The notes: generated by a model not told the origin, from the sequence alone. Counted from the first letter of the stretch, positions 1 to 7,239 are shown. The stretch is DNA of 10,587 nucleotides from Ramlibacter sp. (GCA_023701085.1 JAMPXR010000044.1:1-10587), one strand, 5' to 3'. Program-made: numbers and translations.

Positions 1-2592
1 ACCTACATCGACGACACCTGCCTGTACCTGAAGGACAAGACCTGCTCGATCTGCAAGGGCGTGTGCGAGAACGACGCCATCAACTTCAACCAGACGCCCG
101 AGAAGGTGGAGATCAAGGTCGGCGCCATCGTGCTGTCGCCCGGCTTCGACACCTTCGACCCGAAGCTGCGCGGCGACTACGGCTACGGCAGTTACGAGAA
201 CGTGGTCACCAGCCTCGACTTCGAGCGACTACTGTGCGCCACCGGGCCGCACGACGGGCAGATCCTGCGCCCGTCGGACCGCGCGCATCCGCACAAGATC
301 GCCTGGATCCACTGCGTCGGCTCGCGGCAGGTCACGCCCGGCGGCAACAGCTATTGCTCCGCGGTGTGCTGCTCGTACACGCAAAAGCAGGTGATCCTGG
401 CCAAGGACCACCTGCCGGAAATGGAAGCGACGATCTTCCACAACGACATCCGCTCCTACGGCAAGGACTTCGAGCGCTTCTACCAGCGCGCGGAAAAGCT
501 GCCGGACGTGCAGTTCGTGCGCAGCTACGTCTCGGTGGCCGGCGAGGACCCGGTCACGAAGAACGTGCGCATCCGCTACGCCACCCCCGACGGGGGCGTC
601 AAGGAAGAGGAATTCGAGCTGGTCGTGCTTTCGGTCGGCTTGAACCCGCCGCGTGACGCGCAGCGCTTCGCGCAGCAGTTCGGCGTCGAACTCGGGCCGC
701 AGGGGTTCTGCAAGGTCAACCCGGTGAACCCGATCGAGACCACCCGTCCCGGCGTCTTCATCAGCGGCGCGTTCCGCGGGCCGATGGACATCCCTGAGGC
801 CGTGATGACCGCCAGCGGGGCCGGCGCCCTGTCCGGCCAGCTGCTGAAGTCGCGGCGCTGGCGCCTGAGCACCGAACGGGTCTACCCGACCGAGCGCGAC
901 GTGACCAAGGAAGAGCCCAAGGTCGGGGTGTTCGTGTGCCGCTGCGGGGCGAACATCGGCCGCGTGGTCGACGTGCCGGGGGTGGCCGAATACTCCCGCA
1001 CGCTGCCCAATGTCGTGCACGTCGAAGAGAGCCTGTTCGCCTGCGCGACCAACACGGCCAAGGCGATCGGCGACACGGTGCGCGAAAAGGGGCTGAACCG
1101 GGTGGTCGTCGCCGCCTGCACCCCGCGCACGCACGAGCCGCTGTTCCGTGACACGCTGCGCGAAGCGGGCATCAACCAGTACTTCTTCGACATGGCGAAC
1201 ATCCGCGAGCATTGCTCCTGGGTGCACTCCAAGGAGCATGCGGACGCCACGAAGAAGGCCAAGGACATCGTGCGCATGTCGGTGGCGCGCGCCAGCCTGC
1301 TGGAGCCGCTGGACGAATTCGCGCTGCCGGTGAACAAGGCGGCGCTGGTGGTCGGCGGCGGCGTGGCCGGCATGACCAGCGCCCTGACGCTGGCCGAGCA
1401 GGGCTTCCAGACCTACCTGATCGAGAAGGCTTCGGACCTCGGCGGCATGGCCCGGCGCATCCACTACACGGTGGAAGGCCTGGACGTCCAGGCCTGGCTC
1501 AAGGACCTGATGAAGCGGACCTACCGGCACCAGCAGATCCGGGTCATCACCGACGCCACCATCACGGAAGTCTCGGGCTACGTCGGCAATTTCGTCACCA
1601 AGGTCAAGTCCAAGGGGCGGGTGCAGGAGATCAAGCACGGCGCCGCCATCATCGCGACCGGCGCCGACGAGTACAAGCCGACGGAGTACCTGTACGGGCA
1701 GGACGCCCGCGTCATGACGCAGCTCGAGCTGGAGGGCAAGATCGCCGCCGGCGACGATCAGGTGCGCGCCGCGCGCAGCGTCGTCATGATCCAGTGCGTC
1801 GGCTGCCGGCAGCAAGACCGCAACTACTGCTCGCGCGTGTGCTGCAGCGGCGCGATGAAGAACGCCCTGAAGCTCAAGGCCGCCAACAAGGACGTGGACA
1901 TCCACGTGCTGTTCCGCGACATGCGCACTTACGGCTTCAACGAGGACTACTACCGCGAGGCGGCCGGCCAGGACGTGAAGTTCATCCGCTACGAACCGCA
2001 GGACAAGCCGGTGGTGCAGGCCGAAGGCGGCGTGTTGAAAGTCAGCGCGTCCGACCCCATCCTGGGCAAGCGGCTGGAGCTCGAGGCCGATGCCGTCGTG
2101 CTGGCCGCCGCCGTCATCCCGTCGGCCGGCAGCGAGGACACCGCGCGCCTGTTCAAGGTGCCGCTCAGCCCGGACGGATTCTTCCAGGAAGCGCACGTGA
2201 AGCTGCGGCCGGTCGACTTCGCCGCGGAGGGTGTCTACCTGTGCGGCACGGCGCAGTATCCCAAGCACCTGTCCGAGGTGATCGGCCAGGCCTACGGCGC
2301 CGCCGGCCGCGCCCTCACGCTGCTCACGCACGACACCGTGGTGGCGTCCGGCTCGGTCTGCGGCATCGACGAGGACCGGTGCGTGTCCTGCGGGGCCTGC
2401 ATCACCTCCTGCAGTTACGGCGCCATCGACTTCCATGACACGCCGCGCGGCAAGAAAGCCACGATCAATCCCGTGCTGTGCAAGGGCGACGGCCTGTGCA
2501 ACGCGAAGTGCCCCACGGGCGCAGTGTCCCTGAAGCACTACACCAACGACGAAGTGTTCGGCCAGATCGACGCCGCGCTGGCGGCGCTCTAG
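1..2592 (+). CDS. hdrA: HdrA-type FAD/iron-sulfur electron-transfer subunit, double-unit (BamE-like), 5' partial
   Basis: The frame is open from base 1, so the N-terminus lies outside; 863 residues are visible (numbered from base 1). Residues 1-300 are the C-terminal part of a first HdrA unit: a ferredoxin-like cluster (C7, C15, C18, C22), a CVGSR motif (C105) followed by YCSAVCC (C119, C123, C124), and the closing FAD-site segment GVFISGAFRGPMDIPEA (251-267). Residues about 306-863 are a second unit: HdrA N-terminal domain with C313, C315, C348, C373 and C405; Rossmann GGGVAG at 452-457; CVGCR (C599, C602) plus YCSRVCC (C610, C614, C615); then two C-terminal ferredoxin motifs, C794/C797/C800/C804 and C827/D830/C833/C837. 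HdrA proteins carry the FAD that splits or merges electron pairs and pass electrons to HdrB/HdrC-type partners; this is cytosolic, with no membrane segment seen. First gene visible of the five-gene redox operon. BamE-like assignment rests on gene order and is inference; a generic Hdr-type complex is the alternative. Confidence 0.93.
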   Translation, partial: TYIDDTCLYLKDKTCSICKGVCENDAINFNQTPEKVEIKVGAIVLSPGFDTFDPKLRGDYGYGSYENVVTSLDFERLLCATGPHDGQILRPSDRAHPHKIAWIHCVGSRQVTPGGNSYCSAVCCSYTQKQVILAKDHLPEMEATIFHNDIRSYGKDFERFYQRAEKLPDVQFVRSYVSVAGEDPVTKNVRIRYATPDGGVKEEEFELVVLSVGLNPPRDAQRFAQQFGVELGPQGFCKVNPVNPIETTRPGVFISGAFRGPMDIPEAVMTASGAGALSGQLLKSRRWRLSTERVYPTERDVTKEEPKVGVFVCRCGANIGRVVDVPGVAEYSRTLPNVVHVEESLFACATNTAKAIGDTVREKGLNRVVVAACTPRTHEPLFRDTLREAGINQYFFDMANIREHCSWVHSKEHADATKKAKDIVRMSVARASLLEPLDEFALPVNKAALVVGGGVAGMTSALTLAEQGFQTYLIEKASDLGGMARRIHYTVEGLDVQAWLKDLMKRTYRHQQIRVITDATITEVSGYVGNFVTKVKSKGRVQEIKHGAAIIATGADEYKPTEYLYGQDARVMTQLELEGKIAAGDDQVRAARSVVMIQCVGCRQQDRNYCSRVCCSGAMKNALKLKAANKDVDIHVLFRDMRTYGFNEDYYREAAGQDVKFIRYEPQDKPVVQAEGGVLKVSASDPILGKRLELEADAVVLAAAVIPSAGSEDTARLFKVPLSPDGFFQEAHVKLRPVDFAAEGVYLCGTAQYPKHLSEVIGQAYGAAGRALTLLTHDTVVASGSVCGIDEDRCVSCGACITSCSYGAIDFHDTPRGKKATINPVLCKGDGLCNAKCPTGAVSLKHYTNDEVFGQIDAALAAL

Positions 2593-2612
2593 GACCGGAC
2601 GGGAACGAACTC

Positions 2613-3380
2613 ATGGCCACCGCAATCGACTTCAAGCCGACCATCATTGGGTTCCTGTGCAACTGGTGCTGCTACGGCGGCGCCGACCTCGCCGGGGTGT
2701 CGCGCTTCCAGTACCCGCCGTACCTGCGGGTGATCCGGCTGATGTGCTCGGGGCGCGTCGACCTCGAGTTCATCTTCCGCACCTTCGCCAAGAAAGCCGA
2801 CGGCGTGTTCGTCGGCGGCTGCCACCTGAACGACTGCCACTACAACCCCGAGGGCAATTACGACGCGATGGGCAATGTGCTGATGGCCAAGCGCGTCCTG
2901 GAGAAAATCGGCGTGAACCCGGAACGGCTGCGCCTCGAATGGGTGTCGGCGGGCGAAGGCATCCGCTTCGCCGAGATCATGAACGACTTCTCCGCGAAGG
3001 TGAAAAGCCTGGGACGGCTCGGCTCGTCCGAGGGCATCCCGGTGGCCGAGTTGTCGTCGCGGCTGCAGACCGCCGAGGAGCTGGTGCCCTACATCAAGTT
3101 GGTCGAGCGCGAACGGCTGCGGGTGCCGGTGCGCACCGAGGAAGGCTACCGGCAGTTCTTCGGCAGCCCGCAGTTCGACAGCCTGTTCAACGAGCTGATC
3201 CTGGACAAGCTCGTGATGAGCCGGATCATGGGCTTCGTTCGCAGGAAGCCGGTGGCGGCCGCCGAAATCCCGGCCGGGCTGGACCTGGAGCCCTCCGAGG
3301 TCGCGCGGCACCTGCAGCAACTGACCGAGCGCGGGCTGCTCAAGTTCGACGCCGGCCAGAAGCTGGTGGCCGCGGTCTAG
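2613..3380 (+). CDS. mvhD: MvhD/FlpD-type [2Fe-2S] electron-transfer subunit with C-terminal winged-helix-like extension (BamF-like)
   Basis: This 255-residue protein starts at ATG 2613, 20 bp after the HdrA stop, with only a weak GGGA ribosome site (2601-2604). Residues 1-140 match the MvhD family, which carries a [2Fe-2S] cluster and hands electrons from a dehydrogenase or hydrogenase module to HdrA. The family cysteines are present: CNWCC (C16, C19, C20), C45 in LMCSGRVD, and C70/C75 in GGCHLNDCHY. All are TGC codons; some methanococcal homologues have selenocysteine, and no in-frame TGA is seen here. MvhD itself is about 140 residues, so about 115 residues are extra. The last 70 (185-255) look like helices followed by a helix-turn-helix (about 211-248, with EPSEVARHLQQLTERGLL). 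Its role is unknown: a docking module is more likely than DNA binding in this setting. Position between HdrA and the NuoE-like gene fits a bridge between those modules. Confidence 0.92.
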   Translation: MATAIDFKPTIIGFLCNWCCYGGADLAGVSRFQYPPYLRVIRLMCSGRVDLEFIFRTFAKKADGVFVGGCHLNDCHYNPEGNYDAMGNVLMAKRVLEKIGVNPERLRLEWVSAGEGIRFAEIMNDFSAKVKSLGRLGSSEGIPVAELSSRLQTAEELVPYIKLVERERLRVPVRTEEGYRQFFGSPQFDSLFNELILDKLVMSRIMGFVRRKPVAAAEIPAGLDLEPSEVARHLQQLTERGLLKFDAGQKLVAAV

Positions 3381-3410
3381 GGCCGCACACATTGGATTGG
3401 AACCGAGCCC

Positions 3411-3863
3411 ATGGATAGCGCCAACATCGACCTGATCATCGAGCAGCACCGCGGCAAGCCGGGCGACCTGATTCACGTGCTGATGGAAATCCAGCACGTC
3501 AACCACTGGCTGCCCCGCGACGTGCTGCGCAAGGTGGCCGAGGTGCTGGAGATCCCGTTCAGCCGCGTGCTGCGGATCGCCACCCTGTACAAGACCTTCA
3601 GCCTGACGCCCAAGGGGCGCAACGAGGTGCAGGTGTGCAACGGCATCTCCTGCCACCTGCGCGGCGCCAAACAGGTGATGGAGGCGGTGGAACGCGCCAC
3701 CGGCATCAAGGCCGGCGAGACCGACGCCAACTGGCGCTTCAGCCTCGATTCGGGCGCCTGCCTGGGCAGCTGCAGCCTGGGGCCCGAAGTGATCGTCAAC
3801 GGCAAGCATCACGCCCGCATGACCCCCGACAAGGTCGAGGACGTGCTCAAAGCATACGAGTAG
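3411..3863 (+). CDS. NuoE-like (24 kDa) thioredoxin-fold [2Fe-2S] subunit (BamG-like)
   Basis: This 150-residue protein has the complete NuoE signature: N-terminal helical part (about 1-65, with the family pattern ending in VLRIATLYKTF) and a thioredoxin-like [2Fe-2S] domain with C76-x4-C81 and C117-x3-C121. Length agrees with the usual 150-170 residues. In complex I, bidirectional hydrogenases and Bam-type complexes this subunit pairs with the FMN subunit and holds the N1a-type cluster. It begins at ATG 3411, 30 bp after the MvhD stop, with only a weak ribosome site. The next gene follows after 10 bp, so the two partners are likely co-translated. It is not part of a complex I operon: no membrane subunit (NuoH, J-N) or NuoB/C/D/I is near, and the upstream genes are HdrA and MvhD. 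A soluble NAD(P)H-oxidising module is therefore the best reading. Confidence 0.93.
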   Translation: MDSANIDLIIEQHRGKPGDLIHVLMEIQHVNHWLPRDVLRKVAEVLEIPFSRVLRIATLYKTFSLTPKGRNEVQVCNGISCHLRGAKQVMEAVERATGIKAGETDANWRFSLDSGACLGSCSLGPEVIVNGKHHARMTPDKVEDVLKAYE

Positions 3864-3873
3864 GACGGCACAC

Positions 3874-5544
3874 ATGACCAGGCTCCATTCAGCCGCCGAA
3901 CTGGAACAGCTGCGCGCGGGCATCCTCGCCGCGCGCGATCCCGCCCGGCCCTGCATCTCGGTATGCGCCGGCGCGGCCTGCCACGGGCTCGATTCCCTGG
4001 AGGTGGCCGCCGCCTTCCAGGCCGAAGTCGGGAAACTCGGCAGCGGCGCCGCCGTGGACGTGCGCGTCACGGGCTGCCACGGCTATTGCGAAAAGGGGCC
4101 GAACGTGGTGGTCGGCCCGCAGGAGATCTGCTACTTCCAGGTCAAGCCCGAGGATGTGCCCGAGATCGTCGGCAGCACGCTCAAGGGCGAAGTGGTCGAT
4201 CGGCTCGTGTATGTCCATCCCACCACCGGCGAAAAGGCCGTGCACATGAACGAGGTGCCGTTCTACAAGCACCAGACGCGCCTTCTGATCGGTGACAACA
4301 CGCGCATCGACCCGATGCGCATCGACGACTACCTGGCGGTGGGCGGCTACGCGGCGCTCGCCAAGGCGCTGCTGCAGATGACGCCCGAGCAGGTGCTGGG
4401 CGAGGTGAAGAAGGCCAACCTGCGCGGCCGCGGCGGCGGCGGCTTTCCCGCCGGGCAGAAGTGGGAAACCGCGAAGAACGCGCCGGGCGAGGAAAAGTAC
4501 GTCATCGTCAACGGCCACGAAGGCGAGCCCGGGGCGTTCATGGACCGGGCCCTGTTCACCGGCAATCCGCACAAGGTGCTGGAGGGCCTGATCATCGGCG
4601 CCTGGGCGATCGGCGCGCACCGGGGGTTCATCTACACGCGTCACGACTCGCCGCAGCTGATCAAGCACATCCGGCAGGCGCTGGCCCAGGCCGAGGAATA
4701 TGGCCTGCTCGGCGAGAACATTCTCGGTTCGGGGTTCGACTTCCGCGTCGAGCTGCACTTCGACGTGGGCATCTTCGTCTCGGGCGAGTCGAGCGCGCTG
4801 ATGCGTTCGATCGAAGGCATGCCGCCGGAGCCGCGGCCCAAGTACATCCGCACCTCGGTGGCCGGCATCTGGGACCGGCCGAGCAACCTCAACAACGTGG
4901 AGACCTGGGCCAACGTGCCGCAGATCATCAGCCGGGGCGCCGACTGGTACGCGGGCATAGGCACCGAAGGCAGCAAGGGGACCAAGCTGGTGTCGCTGTC
5001 GGGCAACGTGGCCAACAGCGGCGTGGTCGAAGTGCCGATGGGCACGCCGCTGCGCACCATCGTCTGCGACATCGGCGGCGGCGTGGCCGGCGGCAAAGCC
5101 GCCAAGGCCCTGCACTTCGGCGGTCCCATGGGCGGCTCGATCCCGGCCAGCCTGATGGACGCGCCGCTGGACTTCGACGAACTGGCGAAACTGGGTGCGC
5201 CCATAGGCGCCGGCGGCCTGCTCGTGATGGACGAGGACACCGACATGGTGGAGGTGGCGCGCTATTTCCTGGAGTGGCTGACCAACGAGTCCTGCGGCAA
5301 GTGCGTGCCCTGCCGGGAGGGCATGTGGCAGACCATGAAGGTGCTGGAGAACATCAACCACGGCAGGGGCCGCGACGGCGACATCGTGCGCCTGGAAGAC
5401 CTGAACGAAGTGACCAACGCCGCGTGCCTGTGCGCGCTCGGCAAGACGGCGGCCGACCCGCTCAAGAGCATGCTGCGCTATTTCCGGGAAGAGTACGAAG
5501 CGCAGATCGCCCGTGGCGAAACCGCAGGGAGCGCAGCGAAATGA
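3874..5544 (+). CDS. NuoF-like (51 kDa) FMN- and NAD(P)H-binding subunit with N-terminal [2Fe-2S] domain (BamH-like)
   Basis: The 556-residue protein has three parts. Residues about 25-110 are a thioredoxin-like [2Fe-2S] domain (C31, C36, C68, C72), an N-terminal addition as in HoxF/HydB-type proteins and absent from plain NuoF. Residues about 130-460 are the FMN/nucleotide domain, with glycine-rich LRGRGGGGFPAGQKW (183-197), NGHEGEPGAFMDR (213-225), and SGESSALMRSIEG (303-315). Residues about 465-545 carry the N3-type [4Fe-4S] ligands C474, C477, C480 and C520. It would oxidise or reduce NAD(H) or NADP(H) by hydride transfer through FMN. The usual NADE is NGHE here (D to H215) and the usual YICGEET is FVSGESS (second E to S306), so nucleotide preference is uncertain. 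An AGGA (3862-3865) overlapping the previous stop gives a ribosome site 8 bp before ATG 3874. The stop overlaps the next start (ATGA). Confidence 0.95.
   Translation: MTRLHSAAELEQLRAGILAARDPARPCISVCAGAACHGLDSLEVAAAFQAEVGKLGSGAAVDVRVTGCHGYCEKGPNVVVGPQEICYFQVKPEDVPEIVGSTLKGEVVDRLVYVHPTTGEKAVHMNEVPFYKHQTRLLIGDNTRIDPMRIDDYLAVGGYAALAKALLQMTPEQVLGEVKKANLRGRGGGGFPAGQKWETAKNAPGEEKYVIVNGHEGEPGAFMDRALFTGNPHKVLEGLIIGAWAIGAHRGFIYTRHDSPQLIKHIRQALAQAEEYGLLGENILGSGFDFRVELHFDVGIFVSGESSALMRSIEGMPPEPRPKYIRTSVAGIWDRPSNLNNVETWANVPQIISRGADWYAGIGTEGSKGTKLVSLSGNVANSGVVEVPMGTPLRTIVCDIGGGVAGGKAAKALHFGGPMGGSIPASLMDAPLDFDELAKLGAPIGAGGLLVMDEDTDMVEVARYFLEWLTNESCGKCVPCREGMWQTMKVLENINHGRGRDGDIVRLEDLNEVTNAACLCALGKTAADPLKSMLRYFREEYEAQIARGETAGSAAK
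5526..5531 (+). promoter_or_regulatory. Ribosome binding site of the NuoG/HoxU-like gene
   Basis: AGGGAG lies inside the end of the NuoF-like gene, 9 bases before ATG 5541. It fixes that start and, with the ATGA overlap, points to translational coupling of the last two subunits. Confidence 0.6.
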
Positions 5545-6155
5545 GCGAGGTCGTGATGCAGATCGATGGCAAGGAGGTCAAGGCCGCCAGCGGGACGACC
5601 GTGCTGGACGCCGCGCGGCAGGCCGGCATCCACATCCCGACGCTGTGCCACCACGAAAAGCTGGAGGCGTTCGGCGGCTGCCGCATGTGCATGGTGGAAG
5701 TCGAAACGCGCGGCCGCAAGAGCTACGTCGTGTCCTGCCTGTACCCGGTGGCCGGGGACCTCGTCGTGCGCACGCGCTCGGAGCGTGTCGACAAGATCCG
5801 CCGCACCCTGCTGGAGGAACTGCTGGCGCACGCGCCGAATTCGCCCGAGCTGGTGGAACTGGCGCGCGAATACAAGGCCGACCCCAACCGGTTCGAGAAG
5901 GACCCGTCCTTCTGCATCCTGTGCGGACTGTGCGTGCGCTATTGCAACGAGGTCAAGGGCATCAACGCGGTCGACTTCATCGAACGCGGCGCGAGCCGGG
6001 AGATCAGCTTCATCCCCGAGATCGCCGTCAAGGAATGCTGGGACTGCCAGGAGTGCTTCGCGCTGTGCCCGACCTCCTACGCGCAGGCCGCGTACTTCCT
6101 GACCGAGGCGCTCGCCTTTCCGGGCCGGCGCAAGCCCGCGGCGACGGCCGCGTAA
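5541..6155 (+). CDS. NuoG/HoxU-like ferredoxin subunit: [2Fe-2S] plus two [4Fe-4S] clusters, no N5 site (BamI-like)
   Basis: This 204-residue protein corresponds to the N-terminal part of NuoG, without the molybdopterin-like domain. It has a plant-type [2Fe-2S] domain (C36, C47, C50, C66), then a bacterial ferredoxin domain with C125/C128/C131/C135 and C166/C169/C172/C176. Between them (about 88-120), where NuoG and HoxU carry the His-Cys3 site of cluster N5, there is an HAPNSPEL segment with H97 but no cysteine, so that cluster should be absent. The protein would relay electrons from the NuoE/NuoF-like pair towards MvhD/HdrA. Its ATG overlaps the previous stop as ATGA and is preceded by AGGGAG. 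It is the last gene of the operon: the next gene is convergent 24 bp away. Short 2Fe-2S ferredoxin subunits of this form are common beside Hdr and formate dehydrogenase modules, so the Bam-like label depends on the neighbours. Confidence 0.92.
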   Translation: MSEVVMQIDGKEVKAASGTTVLDAARQAGIHIPTLCHHEKLEAFGGCRMCMVEVETRGRKSYVVSCLYPVAGDLVVRTRSERVDKIRRTLLEELLAHAPNSPELVELAREYKADPNRFEKDPSFCILCGLCVRYCNEVKGINAVDFIERGASREISFIPEIAVKECWDCQECFALCPTSYAQAAYFLTEALAFPGRRKPAATAA

Positions 6156-6179
6156 GCCGCCGCGGCCTCGAGGCCCCGC

Positions 6180-7202
6180 TCAGCCCACGCGCTTCTCGAA
6201 CGACAGGCGCTGCGACTGCTGGAAACCGGCGTCGTAGAAGAACCCGAGCAGCCCGAAGTTCTCGCGCGCCACCGAGGTTTCCACGCTCTCCACCCCCAGC
6301 GCCTGCAGGTTCGCGAACAACTGCGACAGGAGCGCGTGGCCGATGCCGCGGTGCTGGTAATCCGGGTCCACGCCTATCGTGTCCAGCACGGCCACCGGCT
6401 CCACGCGCCCGTAGTCGCCGAAGTCGGCGCGCGCCATCACGAAGCCGGCGGCAATGCCGTCCACCCGCGCCACCAGGGACACGCGCACCGCCGAATCGCC
6501 CATGGCTTCCTCGACCAGTTCGCGGATGTAGGCCTCGCGCCTGCGGCCCACCACGCCCTGATCGATGCGGATGATCTCGTCGACGTCGCCGTCCTGGAAG
6601 GCGCGCACGTCGAACCGGTCGCGCGCGTCGAAATCGTTTGCCGCGGCCACGCCATAGCCGACCTCGGCTTCCGAAAAGCCCGTGGCGTGCGCCGGCGCCA
6701 CGGTCGCGTCGCCGTTGTGCGCCGTCACCCGGTTGTGCCGCAGCGCGCATTCCAGCACCATGGTCCGCGAAAATTCGAAGCCCGCGCCATCGAAAAATTC
6801 CATGATGGCGTGGTCGCGCCAGGAGGCGGTCGTGCGGATGACGCCTATGCCCAGGCGTTGCGCCTCGGTCTCGAGCCGGGCCAGCAGGGCAGATCCGATG
6901 CCCCGGCCCTGCTCCGCGGCCACGACGGCAATGGACTCCAGCAGCAGCGCCGGCTCGGCGCGGCCGAATTCGCCCTGCTGCTTGCGCGCCTTGATGAAGC
7001 CGACGAAGCGGCCGTCACGTTCTGCCGAGAACTGCAGATGCCGGCCGGTCTGCGCGAGGGCCGCCTTGAGCCGGCGCTCGAAATACAAATGCCGGGGGTG
7101 ACCCACGATGGCCGCGTCCAGTGCGACCACCGACGCCATGTCTTCGGCTTTGGTGCGTCGAAGCGAGGGCCCGGCAGGTTGTTGCAGTGTTTGGCTGGCC
7201 AA
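6180..7202 (-). CDS. Tandem two-domain GNAT-family N-acetyltransferase
   Basis: The 340-residue protein holds two GNAT acetyltransferase domains in a row. Domain 1 (about 13-150) has the acetyl-CoA pyrophosphate loop EQGRGIGSALL (97-107) and the usual end FFDGAGFEFSRTMVLE. Domain 2 (about 197-338) has YQHRGIGHALL (282-292) and FFYDAGF. A linker of about 45 residues, rich in A, T and G, separates them. GNAT enzymes transfer acetyl from acetyl-CoA to an amine; the substrate cannot be read here. I chose TTG 7202 because an AAGGAG ribosome site sits 6 bases upstream and the -10 element (7240-7245) leaves room for transcription to begin near 7233. A longer in-frame TTG start at 7238 would lie upstream of that start point. 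No ATG exists before domain 1 begins. It converges on the redox operon and diverges from the DUF364 gene, so no functional link to either is shown. Confidence 0.88.
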   Translation of the reverse strand: MASQTLQQPAGPSLRRTKAEDMASVVALDAAIVGHPRHLYFERRLKAALAQTGRHLQFSAERDGRFVGFIKARKQQGEFGRAEPALLLESIAVVAAEQGRGIGSALLARLETEAQRLGIGVIRTTASWRDHAIMEFFDGAGFEFSRTMVLECALRHNRVTAHNGDATVAPAHATGFSEAEVGYGVAAANDFDARDRFDVRAFQDGDVDEIIRIDQGVVGRRREAYIRELVEEAMGDSAVRVSLVARVDGIAAGFVMARADFGDYGRVEPVAVLDTIGVDPDYQHRGIGHALLSQLFANLQALGVESVETSVARENFGLLGFFYDAGFQQSQRLSFEKRVG

Positions 7203-7208
7203 GATGTT

Positions 7209-7214
7209 CTCCTT
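7209..7214 (-). promoter_or_regulatory. Ribosome binding site of the GNAT gene
   Basis: On the - strand this reads AAGGAG, 6 bases before the TTG at 7202. It decides for that unusual start codon over the TTG at 7238, which has no such site. Confidence 0.65.
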
Positions 7215-7239
7215 CGCGCGGGTGGCATCCCTGCGCAAA

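Noticed and set aside
229..2538. Very long - strand open frame (769 codons) opposite HdrA
   Set aside because: It mirrors the GC-rich HdrA codons, its product is H-, A- and R-rich with no recognisable domain, and the + strand protein is clearly HdrA. Similar long antisense frames at 2589-4070 and 3889-5361 (- strand) and 8747-10252 (+ strand) were rejected for the same reason.
61..2592. GTG at 61 as the start of the HdrA gene
   Set aside because: The frame stays open to base 1 and the upstream codons supply C7, C15 and C18 of the same ferredoxin motif as C22, so the gene begins outside the window.
3411..6155. Respiratory complex I (nuo) operon
   Set aside because: Only E-, F- and short G-like subunits are present, joined to HdrA and MvhD, with no membrane or quinone-module subunits. 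The NuoF-like protein has an extra N-terminal [2Fe-2S] domain and the G-like protein lacks its large C-terminal domain.
6164..6175. 12-base perfect palindrome (GGCCTCGAGGCC) in the 24-bp gap between the converging NuoG-like and GNAT genes
   Set aside because: It could act as a shared hairpin, but it has no loop room and no T run on either strand, and short palindromes of G and C are frequent here.
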